Source: Pezizomycotina sp. ARF18
Lineage: Eukaryota; Ascomycota
NCBI GenBank assembly: GCA_002224055.1
Contig: AZLU01000124.1
Span: forward strand, 1-64,000
DNA: 64,000 nt
Direction: 5' to 3'
The notes under the pieces were generated by a model. It worked only from the letters and a program-made list of their open reading frames with translations. It was not told the origin of the DNA and ran no database searches. The stretch's first letter is position 1. Each line of letters starts with the position of its first letter. This document shows, piece by piece, positions 44,423-55,930 of this stretch. A program made the position numbers and the translations under genes.

Positions 44423-47400
44423 TTCATTGTGGACACCGCGATAACTTATGATTTTCGAATGATATTTAGTGCACCCCAAGGAACGGACGATATCGGTTTG
44501 TGCAATGATATCCTTTGCGGGGATAGATTGTATTGCTAATAGGATTATTCGTAAGTTCTCTCTATGGTTTACACGACTTTGGCCTGGGATCGCTTCATGT
44601 TTTGGATACACTAACGAGCTATAAACGTTTTAGAAACCAATAGCAGTGAGTGTCAATTTCATCCATAAATCCCGAACGTAGGAGATCATTGCTTGAGAAG
44701 AAGAGTGAAGAGTCGGTCGTTAGACTGGGAACCAATACGTGTTTAATAGTGAAATTTGTTTGTACATAAAGAAACTTTATCTTCCACCTTTGAGTTGTTG
44801 GACCTAGATGTAGGATCGAGCGGAGGCGGGGAGAATTCATTCTGCTCAAACTTCCTCTTCAAAGACATTTAGGTGCGATCGTGCTGTATGAAGAATAACG
44901 CTTCAGGAAACATAGACTCGGCCGAATTTTTAGAGATTTTTCGTGTAGAGACAGAATCACGATCCATCTTCTATTGGAATTTGAGAATACGGTTCCTTAG
45001 GAGATCTCCGCTATCGGATTCGGATCTATCGGTTCATCGTAGATAATAGCTGATCCATGAGCCTAACTAAACTTTATCTCTATGAGGATCTTTTCGTAAA
45101 CTCCCCTTGGAGAGCAGTCTGGTTGTTGTCGTCAGGAAGACAATCTCGAACTTGAATTCGAGTAAATGCACGGCCTTGCAGGATAAAATACCTTAGTACG
45201 CATCGATCAATAAAACGCGTCAAAAAAGGTCAATCCACCTTCTCTTCATGAACAATATTTCCTGAACTTTACCCCACAAAACATCCATCCAGCTATTTAA
45301 CTTCTCTTCTTACAAGCACAGGGCACATAGTCCAGGGCAAAGCCGAGGGATCAACGTAACAAGCTATTCATGACTGATCGTCGCCTTCCAATAAGCGCAA
45401 CTCGATATTGGGTAACTAGGGAGAGCAAAGTGTGACTGTGGCTATAATTGCTGATTTATAGGCACTAGCGATCTAGTATAGGTCAGGTTAAGCTTTAATT
45501 GACACCGTGAAATGGAGATCGAAACGTCAAATTCTCCTACACCGAAAACGCTTGAGCGTGTTTCTCTATCGAGAATGAAACAAAGGGAACTATGACAAAA
45601 GATTATCCTTGAATTAGACTTTGCAACGCTATAAACGTGTTTACAGTATTTCGGGTTACCCCGTTCGAGTTAAGTCCAGAAGGTCGGGTAGGAAAGAGCT
45701 CCTCGAGTAGTACCTCCCTTAAATATACCTAGGTCTCACTTGTTCAGTAGAAGCCAAAAAAAAGCAAAAATCTTCAATATAAACATCTTTAAACAAGCTT
45801 CATCTCTAGTTCCGCTGTAGATCCGCCTTCCGGATGTTTCAGAAGGAAGCTGTTTAAACCCCGGATTTCACTGATTTTCATTCGATTAAAAAGAACCGAA
45901 TGGATTTTCATATGATCTTCAGAATAACTCGGATGAAGTACGTTTCTTTTCGCCTCTTCGCGATAACTGCTCTAACTTAATTGTCCAATCACATAAAAGG
46001 CATATGATACATATCTACGGTCGTGCAGGCTGTTAGGGTTTTGCTTCTGTGGAAAGTTTGAGTAGCCTTATCGGGCATCTGGGTGATTGTGGAAGACACC
46101 CCACTTGCCTGATATCGTAAACCTGGGAACCTCCGATAGCTACATTAACAGGAACAGAAAAACAAGCATTCGAACAAGCATCATCGTAGTTTCCTATAAG
46201 CTTCTGAGTGGGGTTCCTACCGGCTTGGGAAACAGCATTCCCAGGTTTATAAACGCCACCGACGATGTGCTGACCAGGTATTCTTCCTGAGTTAAGAAGC
46301 TCGGCGCTATGGCCATGGGTGTTCGAATGGTTTGGCGCCATCGGTTGTCTTGGCGAGTCGCAGGGTAGAAGTCGTTATAGACTACTGTCTCAGTCGCCTT
46401 TTCGAGCCAACTTGAAAGAGGCATCGGTTACTGTTTACTTCCAGCGATGGGGGTGGGGCTTGAGATGCTTCTGTAGTGTGAACTGTGAACTCTTTGCCAG
46501 CTCTCTTATCAACGATTTTGCCTGCGTCGCCATTGTCGAAATCGCTCTGATCTCGTTTTTCATTCCTGGTCACTGCAAGTATTTCTTCTAGAAGGAAGTG
46601 AGACATCGTGAACGACGACGTTGTACCTGGCCGGTCACGCAATAACACATACCTGGGGTAGATACTGTATCTGCAAGGTACTGGAGCAGAAATGTGTCAG
46701 AATTAGCATCACGAGGCGAGAGCTCCCCTGAGGGGCAATGATCGCGCGATCTATACGTCTCTTATCTTCTATTCTTTTCGGATCTTTCCTTACCAGAGCG
46801 TATCTGGAGGATTAGAGGCTCGGGTATGTGATCGGACAGTGAGCATCCTTCTAGAAGCGATGAGTAAGGTATAAGCCGGCAATTTCTCTTAATAGATCGA
46901 TATAACTCGACCTACTTGGACCTCATTACCACAAGCCGTTTCGATAAGCCGTTGAACGGTTTGCCTAGAAAAGAACCTGTCCTGAACTGGGCAGGCGCGT
47001 GGAAAAGTCTCCACTTTTTAGAGTCTCGCTGAAATCTGCACACGACCATATCGTAGTAGCTCTTGAGATGTTAGCCCCACCCCGGACAGAGTAGAAAACC
47101 TCGTTTGCTGCCGCGTTTGCAACGGTGTGTAGAAATCCGGGAAAGAGAATAGTCAAAAGCGTACAGCTGTTTTGAAGCTAGCGGGATGGCAAAAGCACCA
47201 GCGGCACTAATGAGGAAGAACGGTGGCGATACCGGAGTCACGATGGTTTAGAGTTGTGGTGTAGTAGCGTTACAGTCGATCTATTTTCGATATCTAACAT
47301 CTAGAAAACACGGCACAGAACCAGCTAGGGGAGGCTGGTGGGGTTCCTGATTTCGGACAGGGAAAGCGGATACCATTCTTCCCCATTCTCTATCTTAACG

Positions 47401-47768
47401 TCTTTTGGGCTTTGTCTCTAGATATTCATGATACTGGGGGAGGTTGACGAAGTCGTCTAGCAATATTGGGCAATATGGAACGAAAATGGGACGAAGTCTA
47501 CGTTCGATCACGACATCGCTCTGAGCCAGACACGGCAGAGTATACAAACACGATACCTTGAAGTTTAAACTTCGGTGTCCATTTTTTGAAGTATTTAATG
47601 AAGCTGCAGATCCATCCTCGATCGAACTTTTTCTTTTCAGCATCCTCATCCTCAGCCTTCAACACTGAACCCGGATCGCCAACTGCAAAAAGCCGCTTCT
47701 TCTCCTGTCAACCATCACTTTCCATTGCTTTTCACAGCACATCTTTTGAAAGTTATTATTATTGCAAC
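44423..47768. other. Long unassigned region with a possible minus-strand secreted gene
   Basis: Between about 47240 and 46960 on the minus strand a hydrophobic start (FFLISAAGAFAIPLASKQL) is followed by VFYSVRGGANISRATTIW and further pieces, and coding-like fragments continue down to about 46190 (YNDFYPATRQDNRW). I cannot assign a family, so this is only a candidate. The stretch 44423-46000 shows nothing. The 150 bases before 47769 are C/T-rich and form the leader of the aspartic protease gene. Confidence 0.3.
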
Positions 47769-49423
47769 ATGAAGGCGGCCACAGTTGCCCTCGCTCTGTC
47801 GCTCGCGTCGAACGCGGCGGCCGTCCCATTCACCAAGCCTAAGATCGGCACCACCCAGGTCATCAGGGTCCCCGCCCTCCGCAACCCCAACGCTGTCCGC
47901 AACGGCCCCGCTGCCTCAGGAAGGCTTACGTCAAGTACGGCCTGTCCGTCCCGAGCTTCCTCGAGGACATCCATCTCAAGAAGCGCCAGGCCACTGTCGG
48001 CGCCTCCCCGCAGACCGATGAGTCGGAGTGGCTGTGCCCCGTAACCGTTGGAAAGACTGAGATGCACCTGGACTTCGACACCGGTAGCGCTGATCTGTAA
48101 GTAATATCAATTTGAAGGCTAGAACAGTTTGATAGTGGGTTACACGAATACTAATATGGTGGTTGTTTAGGTGGGTCTTCTCTGATGAGCTCTCGAACGT
48201 CGGCTCCCACGCTTCCTACCCATGCAAGGCTCGTGCTGGTGGTGGCGGCGGTCCCAGCCCTCCATCCAGCGGCGGTGGCCTGCAGTGCATCATCGGCTGC
48301 GTTGCCTCCGCGAAGGACTTCGAGTCTGGCCTTGAGTGCGTCATCGGCTGTTTCGCTGGTGGCCTCGGAGGTGGCATTCCGGGAATCAGCGGTGGCGACG
48401 GCGGTGATGACGGCGATGACGGTGAAGATGATGGAAACATCAGCGACCCCTTCAGCGACATCCAGCAGGTCAAGCACCTCTCCCAGTCCAAGAAGGACAT
48501 GCTCAGCAAGATCCTTAAGGTTACCGGCGTGAGCACCAAGAGCCTCAAGACTCTAGCCAATGACCCGCCCAAGGCTCCTCCGACAACAGGTTCGCCGGTT
48601 ACACCTGGAGCATCCAGTACGGTGATCAAAGCTCCGCTAGCGGCAACGTTGTTAACGATACCGTCACCGTTGGCGGTGTCTCCTCCCCGACCACGCCGTC
48701 GAGTGCGCCAACAAGGCCTCTGCTGAGTTCATCCAATCCCCCAATGACGGTCTCCTCGGTCTCTCCTTCGGTGCGATCAGCACGGTCATGAACGGCAAGA
48801 CCAAGGCACCTCAGCCCACGTGGTTCGAGGACGCCGTTGCCAAGAAGGTTATCCCCAAGGGTGTCTTCGTTGCCGATCTCAAGCACAAGGAGAAGGGTCT
48901 TACCTCTTCGGCGGCCTCCCCAAAGGAATTCAAGAAGAGGCCGTCACCTGGGTCCCCATCCAGTCCGAGACCGGCTTCTGGCAGTACACCTCAAACGGCG
49001 GTATCAACGTCAATGGCAAGAACTACCTCGACCAAGCCAAGAACGGCGCCATCGCCGACACCGGTACCACCCTCCTCCTCATGGGCAACTCCTCCGCTGC
49101 TGGATACTACTCCCATGTTACAGGTGCCGTCGATGACAAAACCGAGGGAGGTTGGGTCTTCCTTGCACCGCCAAGCTCCCGACCTTGAGGTCAGCATCGG
49201 CGACAAGTGGGTTAAGATCCCCGGAAACCTGATCAACTTCGCTGAGACCAAGCCCGGATCCGGCAAGTGCTTCGGCGGTCTCCAGAGTCTGGAGGACGAG
49301 CTCGGCTGGCAGGCGGCTACGATCCCTTATATCATGGGTGACATCATGCTCAAGGCTATCCAGGCTATCTTCGACAAGGACAACTTGAGGTTCGGATGGG
49401 TCGCGAAGGAGGTGAAGGCTTGA
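47769..49423 (+). CDS. Secreted aspartic protease (aspergillopepsin-like) with a large insertion
   Basis: The signal is [18 protein letters not shown], followed by a propeptide with [11 protein letters not shown] and a KR processing site. The mature enzyme shows [17 protein letters not shown], split by a 74-bp intron (48097-48170), then [20 protein letters not shown] (flap Tyr), [67 protein letters not shown] (second Asp at 49057), [20 protein letters not shown] and [13 protein letters not shown], ending VAKEVKA at 49423. Both catalytic aspartates are intact, so it is an active A1 peptidase by inspection. Between the first active-site loop and the flap is an insert of about 100 extra residues (48210-48590). 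It is Gly/Asp-rich with two similar cysteine units (LQCIIGCVA and LECVIGCFA). Frame changes near 47925, 48690 and 48900 resemble those elsewhere in the window. It lies between two pseudo-protease paralogues. Confidence 0.9.
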
Positions 49424-50295
49424 AGCCGAGAGCTTTGACACTCCGAAAATACTGAACACTACTATCCACTAGTGTTCTTGAGGGCAGTGTCATATTCCTT
49501 TGTCTTTTCTTATTTTTTGTTCGCATAGCATCTTTCTTGGTTGTTCCTTTCTTCCCTTTGTTTTAGCATCATGATCGGTTTCCTTCGTCTCTTTCTATAC
49601 CTCAAATACCTCGATTCCTTTCCATCATTGAACAATATACCCTCGTTAACACAAATGCGCTTTTCTTTTCTCCGTCTTCTTCTTCTTCTGCTTTCTCGAT
49701 ATACATAGAAGCATTTAGATTTCATTGTACAGATTAGCATAGACAACCTTTTTGTCCTCTTGTATCTAGACACATAGGGTCAGTCCCTTCCGGCTAGGCT
49801 ATAGAAAGGCTCCCTCCAATTGTCCTCTTCTTCTGTTCATAGAACTAGAAACTTTTAATAGAAAGCGGCGTAAAGACAGGCCCAACTAAATGGCATACTG
49901 CTATGTGAATATTCTTAAGATTACCACTAAATACTGAGCTTGAGTCTTTGCTGCTGGTAAGCTTAAAGCCACTTAGCTCAAACTGTGATTTCTTCTTTCT
50001 TCTCAACGGATGCATCTATCCGCTTTGTGCCATAGAAAAAGCATGATGGCTCGGGGTTATCGGCTTCGCGACTTCAATTCTCGCATTAGAGAAATATATC
50101 CAAAATTTCAATTGATAGAAACAAATTTCAATTGAATAGAGAGGTGCAAAAGGACGGGGAATGAAAACGAAGCAATAAAATGAAGGTAAATAAACAACGT
50201 ATGATCTAAGCTACAATCGCTAGCGCTAGTATAGAAGTATAGTACAGAGATAAATAGATTAAAAAATACAAAAAGAACGGGTTATAAAGAGTAAA
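49424..50295. other. Intergenic between converging genes
   Basis: This is the 3' flank of the aspartic protease and of the leftward pseudo-protease. It contains C/T-rich and A-rich stretches and a short direct repeat of AAATTTCAATTGA at about 50100-50140. No gene is seen. Confidence 0.45.
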
Positions 50296-52315
50296 TCAAT
50301 TAAAGGAAGACTCAAGCGTGGCGGGTGCGTGGCTTTGAGAGCCATGTGAACCGGCTCTAGAGTCTGATTCTACTACATTCCAACCGAGCCCACCCCCGAG
50401 TCGGATTTCCTGCGGCCGCCTTTTTGCCCTTTCCTTCGCCCTGTCCTCCATCCTGCCCGTGTTTCCCATAAGGGGCCAATCTTCTGTTCTGTCAGCGACG
50501 CCTTCAGAGGGTACGTAGAGACCTGAAGATGGACTGTGAGAACCCGTGGGAGACCTCGCGCTAGGTGAAGATGTGCCTGGCGATTGAGCACCCTTTCCCT
50601 TGGGAGAAGTCGAGGCCCCTACCCGGCCTCTTTTCCTTTGGGAGACGTCGGGATAACGGGTCCGTGGGTGCGCCAGGTGAATGGGCACCGTGACCTTTTC
50701 CTTTGTGAGAAGTCTTGGACAAAGATGGCTCTTCGATCTCAACCTCTCGGTGGACAGCTGTGGGGCTCGCGATCGCCCCGGGTTTGTCGCATATCGTCAT
50801 CTTGGGTGGGTTGCTGGCGGAGTATGCTTGCCCTCCCATTCTCCCTGGTCGAAGCAAACGGTACTTGAGAAAAAGAGCGGGAGGCCGACGATAGCGTGAT
50901 CCAGTTCCTGGTCATCGTGAGGAATAGTTGCAAGAGACCCCTACTGGCGATCATCTACGAACCCAGGATCCTAACCGGTTTCGCGTCGATCTCGAACTCG
51001 AAGTCCGGCAGCCGGGGCCTTTTGTACGTCGAGCAATACCACCAGCGGAAGTGCTCAGGAGCGCCTTGCACTTTCCCCGTCTTAATTTCCGCCCCACCCT
51101 TCTCAAGCTCGCCGTAGTATTCCTCAACCTTCTGGGAGTGTTGTTCGGGGACCATGATGACCGGACTGTCGGTCTCCACCACTATCGCGCCGGGGCTCAA
51201 GCTGGTGGAGGAGAAACGCCATTTACCTTCCGGATTCTCTTCAATAGTTTTCTTCGGGGTAGAACACGTTGGGTGAAGCCTGCGTCGGCTGTCCTTGCGA
51301 CCCTCGCCCCGGCACGGCCCTTAGTCGAAGGCGGACGGTTGTCGCATTGACACGCTCCCAAGACTAGCCTCGGTAAATGGGGTACGTCCTGCTTTCTCCA
51401 AAGATCGAGGGTATAAGGGGCTTGCTTATTGGATGGAATTTGTCTTCGAACGCTTTATCCACGATGGTAGGCTGGCCAGAGGGATCCTGGAGATCACCGT
51501 GATCTTTCTCCGTTTGCAGCTCAGGCTGTTCGGCGTGCAAGTGCGAGCCTCCAATCCGCGACAAGCCAAGTCCCAGCACTCCATCTATCGGCATATCGTA
51601 CGCTGTACCATCCTCCGCCTGAGGGCTATAGATATTAGCACCGCCAATGGGAAATCCCTAACATAGAACCCGCCGATCTCGATTGTGTCTTTAAAGACAT
51701 AGCCCCCCAGTTTAGCACCCCCGTATTCTATGTAGAAATCTTGGTTAGGACTCGCCGGGGATTGTTACTAGTATCGTAGAATGCTTGAGCCGGGTTCTTC
51801 GCGCGCAACCTGTCCTGGATTGATTTAGCTAGCCCGTCGCTCATCAGCCATGTGTCCGCACCGCTTGCGCTGATTTCCATTCTGAACTTCTGCATCCCGA
51901 TCTCCACGTCGGCAAAGAATAACTGGTCCCTTTGCTGAGATGTGAGTCGGGCGCGGTAAGATTTATCCTCGCGCGGCCGCTCTTGGCATGCGGCTGCACG
52001 GCAGCGACTTTTGGCGCGGCGGCGCGGTGACCGATATCAAACTCATGCAGTTCGATTTCAATAGATCCGGAGCTACCAGTCGCTGAGTTTCTAGATCCAG
52101 CTTGGGATAGTGCAGCATCTGCGAGCTTGCCATTGCCACCACCTCCGTGACCTACAGTGGTGACGGAGGAGCCGGTATTGGCAGCGTGAGCAGATCAGAC
52201 ACTGAAACAGCGGTGCCACCATTTTGGTTGCCGGATGTGGATGTGGGAGCGCCATGGATCCGACGATGGCGTAGGAACCGGTGAGGGCAAGGAGAGCAGT
52301 TGTGGTGAACAACAT
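50296..52315 (-). CDS. Secreted aspartyl-protease-fold pseudoenzyme with Ser/Pro repeat tail (copy 2)
   Basis: The signal MLFTTTALLALTGSYAIVGS is nearly the same as in the copy at 40823. Then come TTVGHGGGGNGKLADAAL and SIEIELHEFDIGHRAAAP. The N-lobe has FFADVEIGMQKF, then RMEISASGADTWLMSDGL in one unbroken frame (51844-51889), where the first catalytic aspartate loop should be. The C-lobe has DGVLGLGLSRIGGSH, IVVETDSPVIMVPE in place of the second DTG loop, VEEYYGELEKGG, WWYCSTYKRPRLPDFEFEID and a KGKGAQSPGTSSPSARSP tail with GLYVPSEGVADRTEDWP. It ends at 50296. The DTGS/DTGT motifs are absent in uninterrupted reading, so the loss is not an artefact of the frame changes seen elsewhere in this gene. 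The likely role is binding, decoy or regulation rather than cleavage. Confidence 0.75.
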
Positions 52316-52620
52316 TTTGACCGTATCGCGGAGATGATACCGGCGCGAGTTCGGATATTTGGCTAATGCAAACGCGGAAATTAGACGCAGAGACAGCACA
52401 GAGGTCGCAATAGGTCTATGAGAAGGGTATAGTAGAGAGATGGAGAGACGGAGGAAGGTAGGAGCGGAAGGCAAGATACAAAAGGGAAGTGGCAGGTAAC
52501 CAGGGGCAGGTAGGGAAGGGTAAAGGGTTAAAAGAGAGGAGAGGGGGAAGGGATGAAGGGGACCGGAGGCCTAGGGAATGAAGGGCGCAGAGATTATGGC
52601 AGATGGGTAGACGGACGGGC
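52316..52620 (-). promoter_or_regulatory. Pyrimidine-rich leader of pseudo-protease copy 2
   Basis: On the minus strand this stretch is strongly C/T-rich and ends GGTCAAAATGTT at the start codon, matching the leader of copy 1. A similar G/A-rich (C/T on the other strand) block lies upstream of copy 3 at about 55970-56280. The shared style suggests common regulation or duplication together with the promoter. Confidence 0.4.
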
Positions 52621-53638
52621 GGCGTGCGAGTATAGCTCCAGAAGTGGTTCGGTAGAACTAGAGGTAGTTGGGATATAAGGCAGATAACAGGATAGAGAAC
52701 CTCCGTGATGTCAAAGACTCACGAGAGCTCGGAATGGAGGGCGGTAGATCGAGGGGGAAAGAAGCAGAGAACCTATCAACAATGATAAAAAAAAAAATAA
52801 AAAAAAAATAGGTAATGGAAGTTAAAGTAAAAGAATCGCAATAGAAATATAAAACTTTTGAAAAGCAAATAAATCTTAGAAAAGTAGAGATAACGGCCGA
52901 CGGTACGATGCTAGTCAAGGGAACAAGCGCTCTGGTTCGCGGTGTTGATTGGAAATACAGATTCGTCGGGACGCAACACGCTATATTTATATTATGACCT
53001 GTTCGATGGGTTCACGTTCTCTTTGGGGCTTATATCTCTCTCCTTACGATAATCGAGATGGAAACATTACCTGGCTAAAGTAGATTGGATCTTCACGAGA
53101 GTGAAGTACACCATATACGATAGCCTAGGGCTTCAATCGGACAACGCAAAGGCTTCCTCAAATTCATGCGGAATCTCCTGACCAGAAGCACGAGAATAGC
53201 CACAAGATTCGACCTCGTACGATACATAGCCTTGAAATGGGATGAATACATTAGGGCCAGAGTTACTCAAGCCGGTATTTTGACCTATTAATGATATTGT
53301 ACCCATTTGTGCACGCAAACTGCTAGAAGTCTTTCCAAAAAAGCCGACGATGAAGCAGTGTTCTTCTCTTTAATGTATAAGTCCTGTTCGAGCGATATTT
53401 AAACGCTTCATGGGTCTCGGAAAAGGGCAGACTGCTGCATCAACGAGCTCTGGCCGGTACCTTGATAAGACATGCCTCGCCATATCTACTGCACCGAAAA
53501 ATCGGATAAAACACTAGTGATAATACTGCCTCAAAACCGTACCGCTAGCCTCCTCCTCCTTGTGCTTTGCCATGCTAGCGGCGTCGAGATTAAAAAATTT
53601 TTTTTTTGCAATTTCTGGTTAAAGGGCGTCGTATGATA
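52621..53638. other. Unassigned region
   Basis: A short minus-strand open frame at 53133-53318 (with NTGLSNSGPNVFIPFQGYV) looks somewhat protein-like but has no partner pieces. A T-run sits next to the MITE at about 53595-53608. Nothing else is recognised. Confidence 0.3.
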
Positions 53639-54220
53639 CAGTTCTCTGTCATAAATGTTGGGACACCTGCCCAAGTGGGTCTAGATTTGCCCGGAATGAC
53701 ACGTTCTGCTTATAACACAAAATAGCGCCAAACAATAGGATCTGACAATATCTAATTATTATAAATGTCTAATTATAAGATAGGTATTAACGCTATAGCT
53801 ATAAAATTTATCGAATAAATATTTTATAAAATAATCGGTAAGTCGCTGATGATCTCGTCTATTAAGAATAGAGGTTTAGCCGGGCGACGACGATACTAGT
53901 ATATATTATTTATTTTTTTATATTAAATAACGACTAATGACTGACCGGTAGACTTTTATAGTTAGTTTTAGACTTTTTATAGCCAGTTTTACGCTTAATC
54001 TCTCGGTATAAGTATCCCGTGTATAATATACTAATATCTCTAGCCGTTAGCTATCTGACAGCCGTTTGCCGGGCATTGTAAATAGGGGTTAGTATGTAGA
54101 AAGGGGATGTTATCTCGAGAGTAGAAGGTTGATATTATGTCGCTTAGTAAGTGGTTCGTATTATACCGTGCATTTCTTGACCCCTTGGGCAGGTGTCCCA
54201 ACATTTATAACAGAGAACTG
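53639..54220. mobile_element. MITE with TA target duplication, RIP-affected
   Basis: The two ends are inverted repeats of about 43 bp starting CAGTTCTCTG, with one substitution and one length difference, and TA flanks each end (53637-53638 and 54221-54222). The length of 582 bp is too short for a transposase gene, so it is a non-autonomous element, best placed in the Tc1/mariner/pogo group by its CAGT start and TA duplication. The inside is TA-rich, as expected after RIP. It is distinct in sequence from the larger transposon at 9575. Confidence 0.85.
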
Positions 54221-55148
54221 TATAGGACATAGCCCTCTTACTAGGTTGCATATCTAGTCATGAATTGGCTTAGGCATCTCGTTAAACTCCAGCGACCATT
54301 TAATCGTTTTTAAGCCCCCCACTGTCCCTGAGGTGAGTTTTAGACCCTCACTTTTTTTGTCTTTATACCGCTTATAGGGCCTATAACATGTACTCGCTTG
54401 TTATAATGCTAAGCTGAGTTTTTCCGTAGCGGCTGCGGGTACGGAGGAGCCCGCGAAGGCTGAAACGACTCGCATAACCTTATTTTAGCACGAGGAGGGC
54501 ACCTTTCGTGGCTACTTTGTCAAAATCATGCGCTGACTGCCCCTCCCCCCTCCCGGCGCCCCAATTCCCTTTTCCTAGCAACATTCTATCCTGTGGCTTG
54601 CATATACATGTACCCAAGTTCCATCCGGCTTGGATTTCTCATATATGTGACATAAACTACGCTCTCAATGTTTTTTGCATATAAGGGCCTAGCCATGCCT
54701 AGCCATGCCTTACGCCTTGTTAACTCAGGCGACAGATCTAAAAAAAAAAAAAAAAACATGCTTTAGCGTCGAACATATACTATGACTTAGAGTCAATTGC
54801 CCTGTTCAATCTTATCAAGGATACTATTATCTCCCGGATGACTACATCTATCTATATATCAGCCTGGGATTCTATCCGGTGGACGGAGGAATAGTCGAGT
54901 TCTTCCTTCGACCGCGCGGATTGTTGACCGGAAAACCCGCCACGCGATCGGAAGTGGTTGAAACTCGGAAGTCCCTGCCATTCGTGCGACGCAAAGGGGG
55001 CTACGGTCGTTTGATATCATTCAAGCTTACGTCCTGAATTTTTTTTTTTTTTTTTTTGCAAAACTACACCCGAGGCCGACCGCGTTCCATTACGACAAAA
55101 GAGAGTACTGAAGTGCTCAAATAATATCCCGCGAGGTATAGATGGGAA
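54221..55148. other. Unassigned region
   Basis: No gene is recognised. It includes a short duplicated CTAGCCATGC at about 54691-54708 and A/T homopolymers at 54741-54757 and 55039-55057. It flanks the truncated pseudo-protease copy on its 3' side. Confidence 0.4.
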
Positions 55149-55930
55149 TCACCAATTGTGCACGATTTTGCGCATCCCGATCTCTCCAGAGGTCGAGGCT
55201 GAAAAGGGACTCCGTGATCGGGTTCGAGCGGTCTCCGGCCGCGTGATCCAGGATGCTTGATTCCGCGGGTTGTTGAACCTTAGCCACGTAGGCTTCTGAC
55301 CTCGCTCCTTGCTTACCATGTCAGAGCGGTCGCGCTTATGCGCGATAAACCAAGGCCTATCACGCCATCCCATCCAATATCGTAATCTGAGAGCTCATCC
55401 TGACCGGCCTCGATAGCCAAGCGTCCATGGCCCCAAAACGATATTTCCCTATGGACAATCCGCCTAGCTCAAAGTCGTCTTGCCATACTGCGCCCGCGAG
55501 GTCGGCAGCAGTAAAACTAGTCTCGGCCCTTGGACGGGCTTCGGATAGGGCGGCTTGGGATCGTAGGATTGGCGTCCCGGGACGTGATGCTTCAGTTTCT
55601 CCCGGACGTCTTGTGGCAGACCATCGGTGAATACCCACGTCTCCGGATTGTTTAGGTCGATCAACATCTTGAAGCCGTCTCGTGTCCCCAACTTTGTTTT
55701 CGCCCAAAAGAATCATCCTTCTCGTGTTGTTCTAGATGGGTGGTGAAAGATTCGCCCCTTTTGCTGAGCCTCCCTTGCTGCTCGGCGCCGCAACGCGGTG
55801 ACTGCGGCTGCCTTTGTGAAATTGATGTAGCTCGATTTCAATGGGTCCGGAACTACCCGTCTTCGCAGAGTGTCAGGAGCCCGCTTAGATAGCGCAGCAC
55901 GCGTGCTTGCCGTTCAAGCTACCGCTCCAT
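55149..55930 (-). pseudogene. Truncated aspartyl-protease-fold paralogue (copy 3)
   Basis: On the minus strand the family's N-terminal block is readable (GSSGPIEIELHQFHKG), then DGFKMLIDLNNPETWVFTDG in one frame at about 55628-55680, which aligns with the first active-site loop of the family but has LNNP instead of TGS. Then come LGGLSIGKYRFGAM and DGVIGLGLSRISA. The chain fades at about 55149 and no C-lobe or repeat tail follows, so this copy is only an N-lobe. The signal peptide is not clear; the sequence upstream (to about 56280) is C/T-rich on this strand, like the leaders of the other two copies. It may be a decayed duplicate. Confidence 0.6.
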
